Source of the DNA: Paenibacillus humicola | GTDB lineage: Bacteria; Bacillota; Bacilli; Paenibacillales; Paenibacillaceae | DNA: 64,000 nucleotides | NCBI RefSeq assembly: GCF_028826105.1 | Contig: NZ_JAQGPL010000001.1 | Location: forward strand, 3,746,501 to 3,810,500 | Reading direction: 5' to 3' | Part shown: positions 26,377 to 33,222 of the stretch, in pieces | Numbering within the stretch: position 1 is the first letter of the stretch | Layout: each line of letters starts with the position of its first letter | Translations under genes and position numbers: made by a program | The notes under the pieces: generated by a model | What the model was told of the DNA's origin: nothing | The model's database searches: none | The model's input: the letters and a program-made list of their open reading frames with translations, nothing else

Positions 26377-26604
26377 TTATCGTTTAACCCGGCGCGAGAC
26401 GGATGTCTGAAGCATCCTCCGCCTCACCGACCCGGGATCGAGCTCGACCGCCGCGCAAAGCGTTTCAAACCAGGACGAATCCAGAAACGTAAGCGCTTCC
26501 TGCCGGATTTGAAAATTCCGTCCCCCTTTCTTCGCTCTCGGCGTCAAGTCGCCGTAAGTCTGCATCAACAATTCACAAATCATCGCCCGGTATCCTTCCA
26601 ACAT
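26377..26604 (-). CDS. Small conserved-looking protein of unknown function
   Basis: About 75 residues, MLEGYRAMICELLMQTYGDL..., basic at the C-terminus and probably helical. I do not recognise it. Start: ATG at 26604 with GGGGGTG six nt upstream; a TTG at 26619 would add five residues. It sits just downstream of the two-component genes in the same direction. Its upstream region carries the same CTTTAACA element found before the response regulator gene, so it could be a target of that system. Confidence 0.55.
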   Translation of the reverse strand: MLEGYRAMICELLMQTYGDLTPRAKKGGRNFQIRQEALTFLDSSWFETLCAAVELDPGSVRRRMLQTSVSRRVKR

Positions 26605-26649
26605 GCGAAACACCCCCAAAAGGATTGTGGTTCCATCCTATCGGGGGTG

Positions 26650-26667
26650 TGTTAAGCTTTGTTAAAG
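26650..26667 (-). promoter_or_regulatory. Direct TTAACA boxes upstream of the small gene
   Basis: On the minus strand TTTAACA and CTTAACA are repeated with a 10-nt period. Tandem TTAACA-type boxes are typical of OmpR/PhoB-family regulators. A related pair lies before the response regulator gene at 28512-28530. Confidence 0.35.
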
Positions 26668-26709
26668 AGAATTTTACCAATTGTTGGATAGATCGAATTC
26701 CTTTTTCGG

Positions 26710-27798
26710 TCACTTTTTTTTCGGGCTGCGCGGAATCGTTACCCAGAACGAATGCTTGTTATTTTCCGATATCAGGCCGGCCTCGCCTCCGTGCTTCTCC
26801 ACGATTTCTTTCACAATGGCGAGCCCGAGTCCGCTCCCTTTTGCGTGTTCCCCGCGCTGTCTCGCCGGATCCGCCTGGAAAAAGCGTTCAAACACAAGCT
26901 CCTGCACCTCTTCGGGCAGCGGCTCGCCGATATTGCTGACCGTAATCCGGTACCCGGAAGGCGCGGCAGACCCCGTCACCCAAATTATTCGCCCGGTGCT
27001 GTAGCTGAACGCATTTTGGATCAGATTGTTTAACACTTGTCTTAAACCGCCCTCGTCGCAGGTGACGACATCCCGTTCGAGCGATACGTCCAGTTCCATG
27101 TCTCGCGCTTGCTGCTCCAGCTGGAACGACTGCACGCACCGGGCGATCAATTCATCGATTTGGACGGCGCTGAAGGCCATGCCTGCCGTTTCCCTGTCTT
27201 CCCATACGGAAAGCTGATGCAGCTGTTCGACAAGCCGGGTAATATGCTGGGATTCTTCCAGCAGCGACAAATACAGATCCCGGTCCCCGGTCAGCACCCC
27301 GCTGCTTAACGCCTCCAGATAGCCGTTCAGATTGCTCAGAGGCGTCCGCAAATCATGCGAAACGTTGCTCAGCATTCGTTTGCGGTTTTCGGCAGACCGT
27401 TTCAAGGCGAACGCCATATCGTTAAAATAGCGGGTCAATTGTCCGATCTCATCCTCGGAAGGTACCTTTATCGGTTCCGGGTAGGACCCGTCCGTCAGCT
27501 GGCGCGTCGACGCCGTCAAACGTTTTAACGGGGACAATATTTTTTTGATAAACACGAAATGAATGATCGAGGCCACGACCATCGCGATCAGGCTTGCCCG
27601 AATCAGGTAGACGTTCATCGTCCGGTTATAGGAAAAGTCGGTTCCTTCGCCGATCAGCCGGTTCTTTTCCACAAGGATACACGCAAAATCTTTGACCGAT
27701 ACGCCTGCCAGCCAAATGACGATCAGCATGACCAGCACATTGACCACAATTAACTTCCAGGCGACCTGCTGCTTCCATATCCGTTTAATAGGCGACAA
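26710..27798 (-). CDS. Sensor histidine kinase with HAMP domain
   Basis: About 362 residues. There are two transmembrane helices (WKLIVVNVLVMLIVIWLAGV and LIRASLIAMVVASIIHFVF) around a short extracellular loop. A HAMP domain comes next (LSPLKRLTASTRQL), then HisKA with phospho-acceptor His in NVSHDLRTPLSNL, then HATPase with the N box (LNNLIQNAFSYS) and G2 box (GSGLGLAIV). It signals to the OmpR-type regulator encoded just upstream; the genes overlap. The start is unclear: TTG at 27798 is the best candidate and gives a 14-nt overlap; further upstream the frame only shadows the regulator gene. The short sensor loop suggests sensing within or close to the membrane, possibly envelope stress. Confidence 0.9.
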   Translation of the reverse strand: MSPIKRIWKQQVAWKLIVVNVLVMLIVIWLAGVSVKDFACILVEKNRLIGEGTDFSYNRTMNVYLIRASLIAMVVASIIHFVFIKKILSPLKRLTASTRQLTDGSYPEPIKVPSEDEIGQLTRYFNDMAFALKRSAENRKRMLSNVSHDLRTPLSNLNGYLEALSSGVLTGDRDLYLSLLEESQHITRLVEQLHQLSVWEDRETAGMAFSAVQIDELIARCVQSFQLEQQARDMELDVSLERDVVTCDEGGLRQVLNNLIQNAFSYSTGRIIWVTGSAAPSGYRITVSNIGEPLPEEVQELVFERFFQADPARQRGEHAKGSGLGLAIVKEIVEKHGGEAGLISENNKHSFWVTIPRSPKKK

Positions 27799-28471
27799 AG
27801 CGATACCCCATTCCCCGGATCGTCTCGAAAAAACACGGTGCGTTGCAAGACGTCTCCACTTTTTTTCGCAGCTTCCCGACATGAACGTCCACCGTCCGGT
27901 CGACGACGCTTTTCTCTTCATTCGGATAAAGCTCGTCCAAAATTTGCTCGCGGGATAAAATCTGATTCGGGTGTCTCATAAAAAAGTACAGCAGTTTAAA
28001 TTCGTGCTGCGTCAGCGGGATAAGGGTGCCGTTATATTTGACTTCTCCGTACGACGGCTTGATGATCAATCCTTTATAATGGATTTTGCTGCATCGGTTC
28101 GAAGTCCGCCGGAGCACGGTATTGACGCGCGTGACCACTTCCTGCGGGCTGAAAGGCTTCGTTATATAATCGTCGGCGCCCATTTGGAGCCCTTCGATCC
28201 GTTCCGTTTCCGTCACTTTTGCCGTCAGCATGATGATCGGCGTGTCATTTTTAAGCTCGCCGCGGATCCAACGGCATAACGCTTCGCCGCTCAGCTTGGG
28301 CAGCATCAGATCGGTGATGACAAAACAGGGATCGAACTTCAGAAACGCCTCTTTGCCTTCTTCGCCGTTTTCGGCCGCGAGCACTTCGTAACCTTCCCGT
28401 TCCAGGTAAAGCCTGAGCAGATTTCTTATTTTCGCATCGTCTTCAATGATCAAAATCGATGTGCCTGACAC
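27785..28471 (-). CDS. OmpR/PhoB-family response regulator
   Basis: About 228 residues. The receiver domain has the acidic pair in ILIIEDD, the phospho-acceptor Asp in VITDLMLPK, and the Lys in DYITKPFSP. A winged-helix DNA-binding domain follows, with the RTVDVHVGKLRKKV and IRGMGYRF signatures. Start: GTG at 28471 is 7 nt after AAGGAGG, whereas the ATG at 28477 is only 1 nt from it and is therefore unlikely to be used. The histidine kinase gene overlaps its 3' end. Tandem TTTAAC boxes upstream suggest autoregulation. Confidence 0.93.
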   Translation of the reverse strand: MSGTSILIIEDDAKIRNLLRLYLEREGYEVLAAENGEEGKEAFLKFDPCFVITDLMLPKLSGEALCRWIRGELKNDTPIIMLTAKVTETERIEGLQMGADDYITKPFSPQEVVTRVNTVLRRTSNRCSKIHYKGLIIKPSYGEVKYNGTLIPLTQHEFKLLYFFMRHPNQILSREQILDELYPNEEKSVVDRTVDVHVGKLRKKVETSCNAPCFFETIRGMGYRFVAY

Positions 28472-28511
28472 GCGCATCCCTCCTTGTAAAGGTCTTCATT
28501 GTACACCTTAA

Positions 28512-28530
28512 GTTTAAAGAAATGTTAAAG
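28512..28530 (-). promoter_or_regulatory. Direct CTTTAA(A)C boxes upstream of the response regulator
   Basis: Minus strand CTTTAACA, 3 nt, then CTTTAAAC: two boxes with an 11-nt period, about 40-60 nt upstream of the regulator start and just before a -10-like TACAAT. The period fits side-by-side binding of an OmpR-family dimer. Confidence 0.4.
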
Positions 28531-28534
28531 CTCC

Positions 28535-28555
28535 TGCCAGATTTAGAATCTGGCA
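28535..28555. promoter_or_regulatory. 9-bp inverted repeat upstream of the two-component operon
   Basis: TGCCAGATT-TAG-AATCTGGCA is a perfect dyad. It could be an operator or a small hairpin. There is no T run on either side, so it is not a typical terminator. Confidence 0.4.
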
Positions 28556-28663
28556 ATCGGAATGTTCAGGCGTAGGCGTAAAAAATGGTTATACTTGTTT
28601 TTGCGCTTGCCCCGGACGGACGGATATGCGTTAATTAAGGTGTCGGGCCGACGAATTTTTGCG

Positions 28664-28756
28664 AAAGGAGGCTGATCGAATTGATCATTCATACGGAGGT
28701 GGCTTCCGCGTAAGCGGAGCCGCTTAAAGCAGGGGGAGGCCCTTCAGCGGCCTCCC
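28664..28756 (+). other. Possible leader: 10-codon ORF followed by two hairpins
   Basis: Within the 440-nt gap before the CD3324-type gene, an AAAGGAGG is followed by a TTG-initiated 10-codon frame (28681-28713, LIIHTEVASA). Its stop lies in the loop of a GC hairpin (28701-28721). A second, terminator-shaped hairpin (GGGAGGCC / GGCCTCCC, 28734-28756) follows without a T run. The order peptide-hairpin-hairpin resembles an attenuation leader, but nothing proves it is translated. The rest of the gap shows no gene. Confidence 0.25.
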
Positions 28757-28911
28757 TTCCATAAAACCCGGTTTGAGCCGGTCATGCAGTTCGATAGGGA
28801 TCGATTTTCAAAAATCCGGTTACCAAATAAAACGTTTTCAATTATACTAAGGGAAACACGATTTATTGACGGGTCGTGTTTTTTTCATTCGAACGAAAGG
28901 AGGAAGGTAAC

Positions 28912-29013
28912 ATGCAGGCAACGTTACCGGTAGGCGCAGTCGCAGCAGTGTCCGAAATGATAGAGGAGGTTTACCTTGAACTACAAAAATGGAAAAGATG
29001 TGCTTCCCCCTAG
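28912..29013 (+). CDS. Small ORF overlapping the start of the CD3324-type gene
   Basis: A 33-codon frame (MQATLPVGAVAAVSEM... to WKRCASP) has a good ribosome binding site, GGAGGAAGG, 4 nt before the ATG. It contains the GAGGAGG of the next gene and overlaps that gene by 38 nt in another frame. It may be a translated coupling leader or chance. No homology can be judged at this size. Confidence 0.3.
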   Translation: MQATLPVGAVAAVSEMIEEVYLELQKWKRCASP

Positions 29014-29329
29014 TTTGCTGAAGGAGCTTCAGCATTATATCCAGGGCGAGCTGTTGTATATTCCGAAGCCCCGCAGCGAGCGGGCCGGCTGGGGCGAGAA
29101 AAGCGGCTCGCGCGTGCTGATCGAGCGCCGCAATGAGGAAATTTACGGCCGCTACGTAGACGGGTGCACCGTTGCTGAGCTGGAACGGATTTACCATCTG
29201 TCCGGCGAAAGCATACGCAAAATCATCCTGAAGGTGCGCAGCGCGGCGTCGTTCCGGCTGGAGGAAAGCGGCGAAGCCCCCGGCCGCAAGGATTACGAGA
29301 CGGTTCCGCTGCCTGCAGGCTCCCGCTGA
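28976..29329 (+). CDS. CD3324-family (Mor-like) DNA-binding protein
   Basis: 117 residues. The sequence follows the CD3324 family, which is related to the Mor transcription activator domain: DVLPPSLLKELQHYIQGELLYIP, RNEEIYGRYVDGCTVAELE, and a C-terminal helix-turn-helix YHLSGESIRKIILKV. It probably binds DNA as a small regulator; its target is unknown. The C-terminal 25 residues are a less conserved tail. Start: TTG at 28976, 6 nt after GAGGAGG. A strong terminator follows. Confidence 0.85.
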   Translation: MNYKNGKDVLPPSLLKELQHYIQGELLYIPKPRSERAGWGEKSGSRVLIERRNEEIYGRYVDGCTVAELERIYHLSGESIRKIILKVRSAASFRLEESGEAPGRKDYETVPLPAGSR

Positions 29330-29385
29330 TGCGGGCAGTGCCGCAGCGGATGCCGCACGCCAGGCATAACCGCGCCAGACGAAAG

Positions 29386-29425
29386 AGCCTTCCCGGGTCC
29401 GGACTGAATGTCCGACGGGAAGGCT
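29386..29425. terminator. Bidirectional terminator
   Basis: A 10-bp stem AGCCTTCCCG / CGGGAAGGCT with an inner GTCCGGAC-like arm, followed by TTTTCCTTT on the plus strand and CTTTCG on the minus strand. It serves the converging CD3324-type and rRNA methyltransferase genes. Confidence 0.85.
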
Positions 29426-29449
29426 TTTCCTTTGCGCGCACAAGGCTGT

Positions 29450-30889
29450 CTAGCGGCTGCGCACTTCAAAGATGCCGAACTTCAGGTAATGGCCTTCGTT
29501 AACGCCGACCAGCTGCGGGTGATCTTTGCCGGCGGCCCGCCACTCGATCAGCCGGAGCGTTTTCCCTGCGTCGTCCGCGGCCGCGCGGATTGTCTCGAGA
29601 AACAGCTCCGGCCGCATATGATACGAACAGCTTGCGGTGACCAGATAACCGCCTTCGTTCACCAGCTTCATGCCGTGCAGATTGATGTCCTTATATCCGC
29701 GTACCGCGCCGGGCACGGCACTTTTCGACTTCGCGAACGCCGGAGGATCGAGAATGACGACGTCCCACGTCCGGCCGTCGTCACCGAGCGGCTTGGAGGT
29801 GTCGGTTTTGCCGGTCGCACGGCCCGCTTTGGCGCGAAGCGCGCGCTCTTCCAGCCCTTTCGCCTGCGCGCGCAAATAGTCGAACGCATCGGCCACGACG
29901 AATTCGACGCGGTCCTCGAAGCCGTTGCGCGCCGCGTTTCGTCTTGCCGTCTCGATCGCATGGGCGGAGATGTCGAGACAGGTGACCTTCTTCGCCCCAT
30001 ATTTGCACGCATGCAGCGTAAAGCTGCCGGTATGCGAAAAGCATTCGAGCACCGTCCCGCCGTCCCAGTACGGGTAGGTGACGATTTTGCCGTTGGCGTT
30101 TACCGGCACGAGTGCGTGTTCGCCGGAATCCAACGCCTCCTCTTCCGGTTCCGCCATCGCGACAGCCGCCCCTTCGGGCACCTCCGACAGCGGCCGATAC
30201 TCCAGCCGGATGCCGCTGCGCGCTCCCCAGCCTTTCATGAGCGGCGCGGTCGACGCGCGGTTTTCCCGCTGGTCGTAGAAATAGCCGGTCTTCTGCCCTT
30301 CCGCGATATCCACCTCCAGCAGGAGGCCGTTTTCCCGGATCTCAACCAATCGCGGACAGTGCCCATACAGCGGGCCGGTCCGCTCTTCAAGGCCCTCGAG
30401 CGCCCGCACCGGAACGTCGCTTCGCTCGTATATGCCCTGCGGCTGAAAGACTTCGACCAGCGCTTCCACGATCGCCTCCCGCCTGCTGTCCATGCCCAGC
30501 GTAAGCAGCTGCACAACAAGCACACCGCCGAACCGGTCGACGATCAGGCCGGGCAGGAAGTCCGCTTCGCCGTAGACGAGCCGGCAGTCGCGGCTCCGGA
30601 CGAACCGGGCCCGGTGCTGCGCGCAGAGCTCCAGCCGTTCGCGGAAAAAAGCCGCGTCCATGGCGTCAAGCGGCTTGTAGGAGACGATCCGCACGGCGAT
30701 TTGCGATTGCGGATTCCAGTACCCCGTCGCCAGATAGCGCCCTTGATGATTCACCAGGTCGACGAGATCGCCAGGCTGCGCATCGCCCTCCATGTTGGCG
30801 ATTTCGTTTCCGTACACCCAGGGATGTCCCTGCTCCAGCCTCTTTTTGCGCCCTTGCGCAAGCACGGCCTTCGCCCGTTCCTTTTGCAT
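29450..30889 (-). CDS. Class I rRNA large-subunit (cytosine-C5) methyltransferase, RlmI/YwbD-like
   Basis: 479 residues. An N-terminal PUA-type RNA-binding domain (KKRLEQGHPWVYGNEI, GDLVDLVNHQGRYLATGYWNP) and an EEHEI-like middle domain precede a Rossmann methyltransferase with VLECFSHTGSFTLHA (SAM loop) and VILDPPAFAKSK (catalytic DPPxF). The closing part holds the second SAM-dependent motif VTASCSYHM. RlmI methylates C1962 of 23S rRNA in E. coli; YwbD is its Bacillus relative. It is about 80 residues longer than those, through two inserts (about residues 225-275 and 355-385) rich in Ala/Glu and Lys/Arg. Exact base specificity cannot be read. It is divergent from the Na/Pi transporter gene. 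Confidence 0.88.
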   Translation of the reverse strand: MQKERAKAVLAQGRKKRLEQGHPWVYGNEIANMEGDAQPGDLVDLVNHQGRYLATGYWNPQSQIAVRIVSYKPLDAMDAAFFRERLELCAQHRARFVRSRDCRLVYGEADFLPGLIVDRFGGVLVVQLLTLGMDSRREAIVEALVEVFQPQGIYERSDVPVRALEGLEERTGPLYGHCPRLVEIRENGLLLEVDIAEGQKTGYFYDQRENRASTAPLMKGWGARSGIRLEYRPLSEVPEGAAVAMAEPEEEALDSGEHALVPVNANGKIVTYPYWDGGTVLECFSHTGSFTLHACKYGAKKVTCLDISAHAIETARRNAARNGFEDRVEFVVADAFDYLRAQAKGLEERALRAKAGRATGKTDTSKPLGDDGRTWDVVILDPPAFAKSKSAVPGAVRGYKDINLHGMKLVNEGGYLVTASCSYHMRPELFLETIRAAADDAGKTLRLIEWRAAGKDHPQLVGVNEGHYLKFGIFEVRSR

Positions 30890-31005
30890 CGTTCCCGCCC
30901 TTTCCGAGGCCGCCTGTCCGCGCGCCTGCTTGTCATGCTTGTCTAATGTGATGCATATACATCGATACGAACGGCCTCATTTTCGAACATAAAGGAGCCT
31001 CGTAC

Positions 31006-32058
31006 ATGCTGACAACGATAGTCATTCCGATGCTGATCGGGTTCTCCGTCTTCATGATCGGCATGAAAACGATGGAGCTCGGCCTTCATCGTTCGGTCGG
31101 CCGCCATCTGGACGCGGTGCTGAAAAGATCGACCGCCACGCCCATCCACGGTCTCCTCGTCGGAACGGCAGCGACGGCCGTTCTGCAGAGCAGCACGGCC
31201 GTCACGGTCATGTCGATCGGCCTCGTCAACACCGGGCTGCTCACCTTCTCGCGAACGCTCGGCATCATACTCGGCACCAATATCGGAACTTGTCTGACGA
31301 CCGAGCTGCTCGGTCTGAATTTGAGCCGGATCGCCTGGCCTTTGTTCGAAGCGTCGCTCGCCCTGTGGACCGTGACCGTGCTGCTCGGCGAAATGGGACT
31401 GCTCGCAGCCGCGCGCTCGCTGCGGAGAACATCCGCGGTTCCGCTCGGCGGTTTGGGCGGCGGCGGCAAATCCGCCCCAGGCAAGCCGCAGGCAGGCTCC
31501 GGCGGCTGGCTTCAGCCGCTGCGGAGCGGCGCCCTCATCCTAGGCGGATTCGCGATGCTGCTGATCGGCATCGGCCTCATGCAGGCGATCGGCCCGGCGG
31601 TCGAGTCGAGCGCGCTGTTCCGGCTCTTCCTCGGCCATGCCGGGGACAGCGTGCTGTGGGGACTGGCCGCCGGCTTCGTCCTGACCGCCATTGTTCACAG
31701 CAGCGCCGCCGTCATCGGCATTATGATGGGGCTCGCCGCGGTCGGCGCGATGCCCGTCGAAATCGGCATCGCCATCGTGCTCGGCTCCAACGTCGGCACC
31801 TGCGTCACCGCACTGCTTGCCTCGATCGGCGGCACGAAATCAGGCCGTTTCGTCGCCTGGTCGCATTTGCTGCTTAACGTCGGCGGCGCGGCGCTGTTCA
31901 CGCCGCTTGTCGGGCAGCTTCATGCCGTATCGGCCTGGCTGTCGGATTCTCCGGCCGCGCAAATCGCCCATGCGCAGACGATCTTCAATATTGCATGCTC
32001 CCTGCTTGCCCTTCCGGTCTGCTACCACCCGAGGCTGAGAGAGAGCTCCCCGCAGTGA
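31006..32058 (+). CDS. Na/Pi cotransporter family protein (YqeW-like)
   Basis: 350 residues with about eight hydrophobic segments in two related halves. Each half carries a family motif: LQSSTAVTVMSIGL with GTNIGTCLT, and VHSSAAVIGIMMGL with GSNVGTCVTALLA. These QSS/GTN repeats mark the PF02690 Na+/phosphate symporters. No C-terminal PhoU domain is present. A Gly/Ser/Pro-rich loop around residue 155 joins the halves. The RBS AAAGGAG precedes the ATG. Its last 74 nt overlap deoC on the opposite strand. In B. subtilis yqeW lies in the same neighbourhood, on the same strand as its neighbours; here it is inverted. Confidence 0.88.
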   Translation: MLTTIVIPMLIGFSVFMIGMKTMELGLHRSVGRHLDAVLKRSTATPIHGLLVGTAATAVLQSSTAVTVMSIGLVNTGLLTFSRTLGIILGTNIGTCLTTELLGLNLSRIAWPLFEASLALWTVTVLLGEMGLLAAARSLRRTSAVPLGGLGGGGKSAPGKPQAGSGGWLQPLRSGALILGGFAMLLIGIGLMQAIGPAVESSALFRLFLGHAGDSVLWGLAAGFVLTAIVHSSAAVIGIMMGLAAVGAMPVEIGIAIVLGSNVGTCVTALLASIGGTKSGRFVAWSHLLLNVGGAALFTPLVGQLHAVSAWLSDSPAAQIAHAQTIFNIACSLLALPVCYHPRLRESSPQ

Positions 32059-32716
32059 CGATGGCGACTCCCGCACTCGTTCCGAGCCGGTTCGCGCCGC
32101 ATTTCAGCATCCGGACCGCCGTCTCCGCATCGCGGATACCGCCCGACGCCTTCACGCCGATGCCGGGCGACACCGAAGCGCGCATCAGCCGGATGTCGGC
32201 TTCCGTCGCCCCGCCCGGACCAAAGCCAGTCGACGTCTTCACATAGTGGGCGCCGGCCGCTTCCGCGACCCGGCACGCCTCCGCTTTATGCTCGTCGTCC
32301 AGCAGTCCCGTTTCGAGAATGACCTTGACGATCGCCCGCCCTTCGACGGCCCGCACGACGGCGGAAATGTCGTATGCAACGACGCCGAAGCGGCCGTCGG
32401 CGAGCGCTCCCACCGGCAGCACCATATCGATTTCGGCGGCACCGTCCTCCACCGCGGCCGCCGCTTCGTACGCCTTCACCCTCGTCGCCATCGCGCCGAG
32501 AGGAAAACCCACGACCGCGCTGATGCGCACGCCCGTGCCTTCCAGCAGCTCTCTGCACAGCGGAACCCAGGAGCCGTTCACGCACACGCTGTAAAAGCCG
32601 TGCTGCGCCGCTTCCTCGCACAGCAGGACGATATCCTTCTCCGCGGTGGACGGCTTCAGCAGCGTATGGTCGATAAAACGCGCGAGCGGGGCTCCCGGCA
32701 CATACGGCTCAACCAT
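31985..32716 (-). CDS. deoC: Deoxyribose-phosphate aldolase
   Basis: 243 residues. DeoC cleaves 2-deoxyribose 5-phosphate to acetaldehyde and glyceraldehyde 3-phosphate. The Schiff-base Lys160 is in YVKTSTGFGPGGAT and the second Lys189 in GVKASGGIRD; IDHTLLKP is the N-terminal signature. The C-terminal 20 residues (SLSASGGSRPEGQAGSMQY) go beyond the usual end and are encoded antisense to the 3' end of the Na/Pi transporter gene. Its start overlaps the Nudix gene stop by 8 nt, so the two are coupled. Confidence 0.95.
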   Translation of the reverse strand: MVEPYVPGAPLARFIDHTLLKPSTAEKDIVLLCEEAAQHGFYSVCVNGSWVPLCRELLEGTGVRISAVVGFPLGAMATRVKAYEAAAAVEDGAAEIDMVLPVGALADGRFGVVAYDISAVVRAVEGRAIVKVILETGLLDDEHKAEACRVAEAAGAHYVKTSTGFGPGGATEADIRLMRASVSPGIGVKASGGIRDAETAVRMLKCGANRLGTSAGVAIVTAGSSLSASGGSRPEGQAGSMQY

Positions 32717-33146
32717 GCCCCTGCACCTCCAGGCCGAGCAGCCGCAGCGCTCCGGACAAAATGCGGTCGTTGTTGTCGTAGCCCGACTGCTTCTGGCGGC
32801 GCCACGCCTCTGCCGGCTCGAACCATTCGACGCCGCGGATTTCCTCCACCTGCGCCTGCAGCTTGCCGCCGGTCGCTTCGACCAGGTAATAATGCACTTC
32901 CTTATCGACCGTGCCCTTCGCCTCGTGCGTATAGGTGTATTTGATCTGATCGATCGGCGAAATGATTTTGCCTTCCATGCCCGTCTCTTCCAAAATCTCG
33001 CGCAGCGCCGTCTGCTCGACCGTTTCGCCCGGCTCCATCTTCCCTTTCGGCAGCGAAATTTTGCCGTACCGGTCCTGAATCAGCTGGATTTGCAGCTCGC
33101 CGTTTACGCGCCGGTATACGACGCCGCCGGCGGATATTTCTTTCAT
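32709..33146 (-). CDS. Nudix hydrolase
   Basis: 145 residues with a perfect Nudix box, GX5EX7REXXEEXG, read in GKMEPGETVEQTALREILEE. The fold begins MKEISAGGVVYRR and ends in a WFEPAEAW region. It resembles the MutT/Ap4A-hydrolase-like group, so the substrate is probably a nucleoside diphosphate derivative, but this cannot be fixed from sequence. Start: ATG at 33146 after a GGGGGGG run; the open frame upstream (to 33329) is Arg/Pro-rich and has no conserved features. It is followed directly by deoC. Confidence 0.9.
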   Translation of the reverse strand: MKEISAGGVVYRRVNGELQIQLIQDRYGKISLPKGKMEPGETVEQTALREILEETGMEGKIISPIDQIKYTYTHEAKGTVDKEVHYYLVEATGGKLQAQVEEIRGVEWFEPAEAWRRQKQSGYDNNDRILSGALRLLGLEVQGHG

Positions 33147-33222
33147 GCTTGGTCCCCCCCTCGGTTTCCTTGCCGGCCGCCCAGCCGATTTTACGCTTCC
33201 GGGCCGTATCGGCCTCGCCGCT

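Noticed and set aside
27799..27921. Long N-terminus of the histidine kinase
   Set aside because: It overlaps the response regulator's winged-helix region in another frame and is basic without structure. The kinase's first helix starts just after TTG at 27798.
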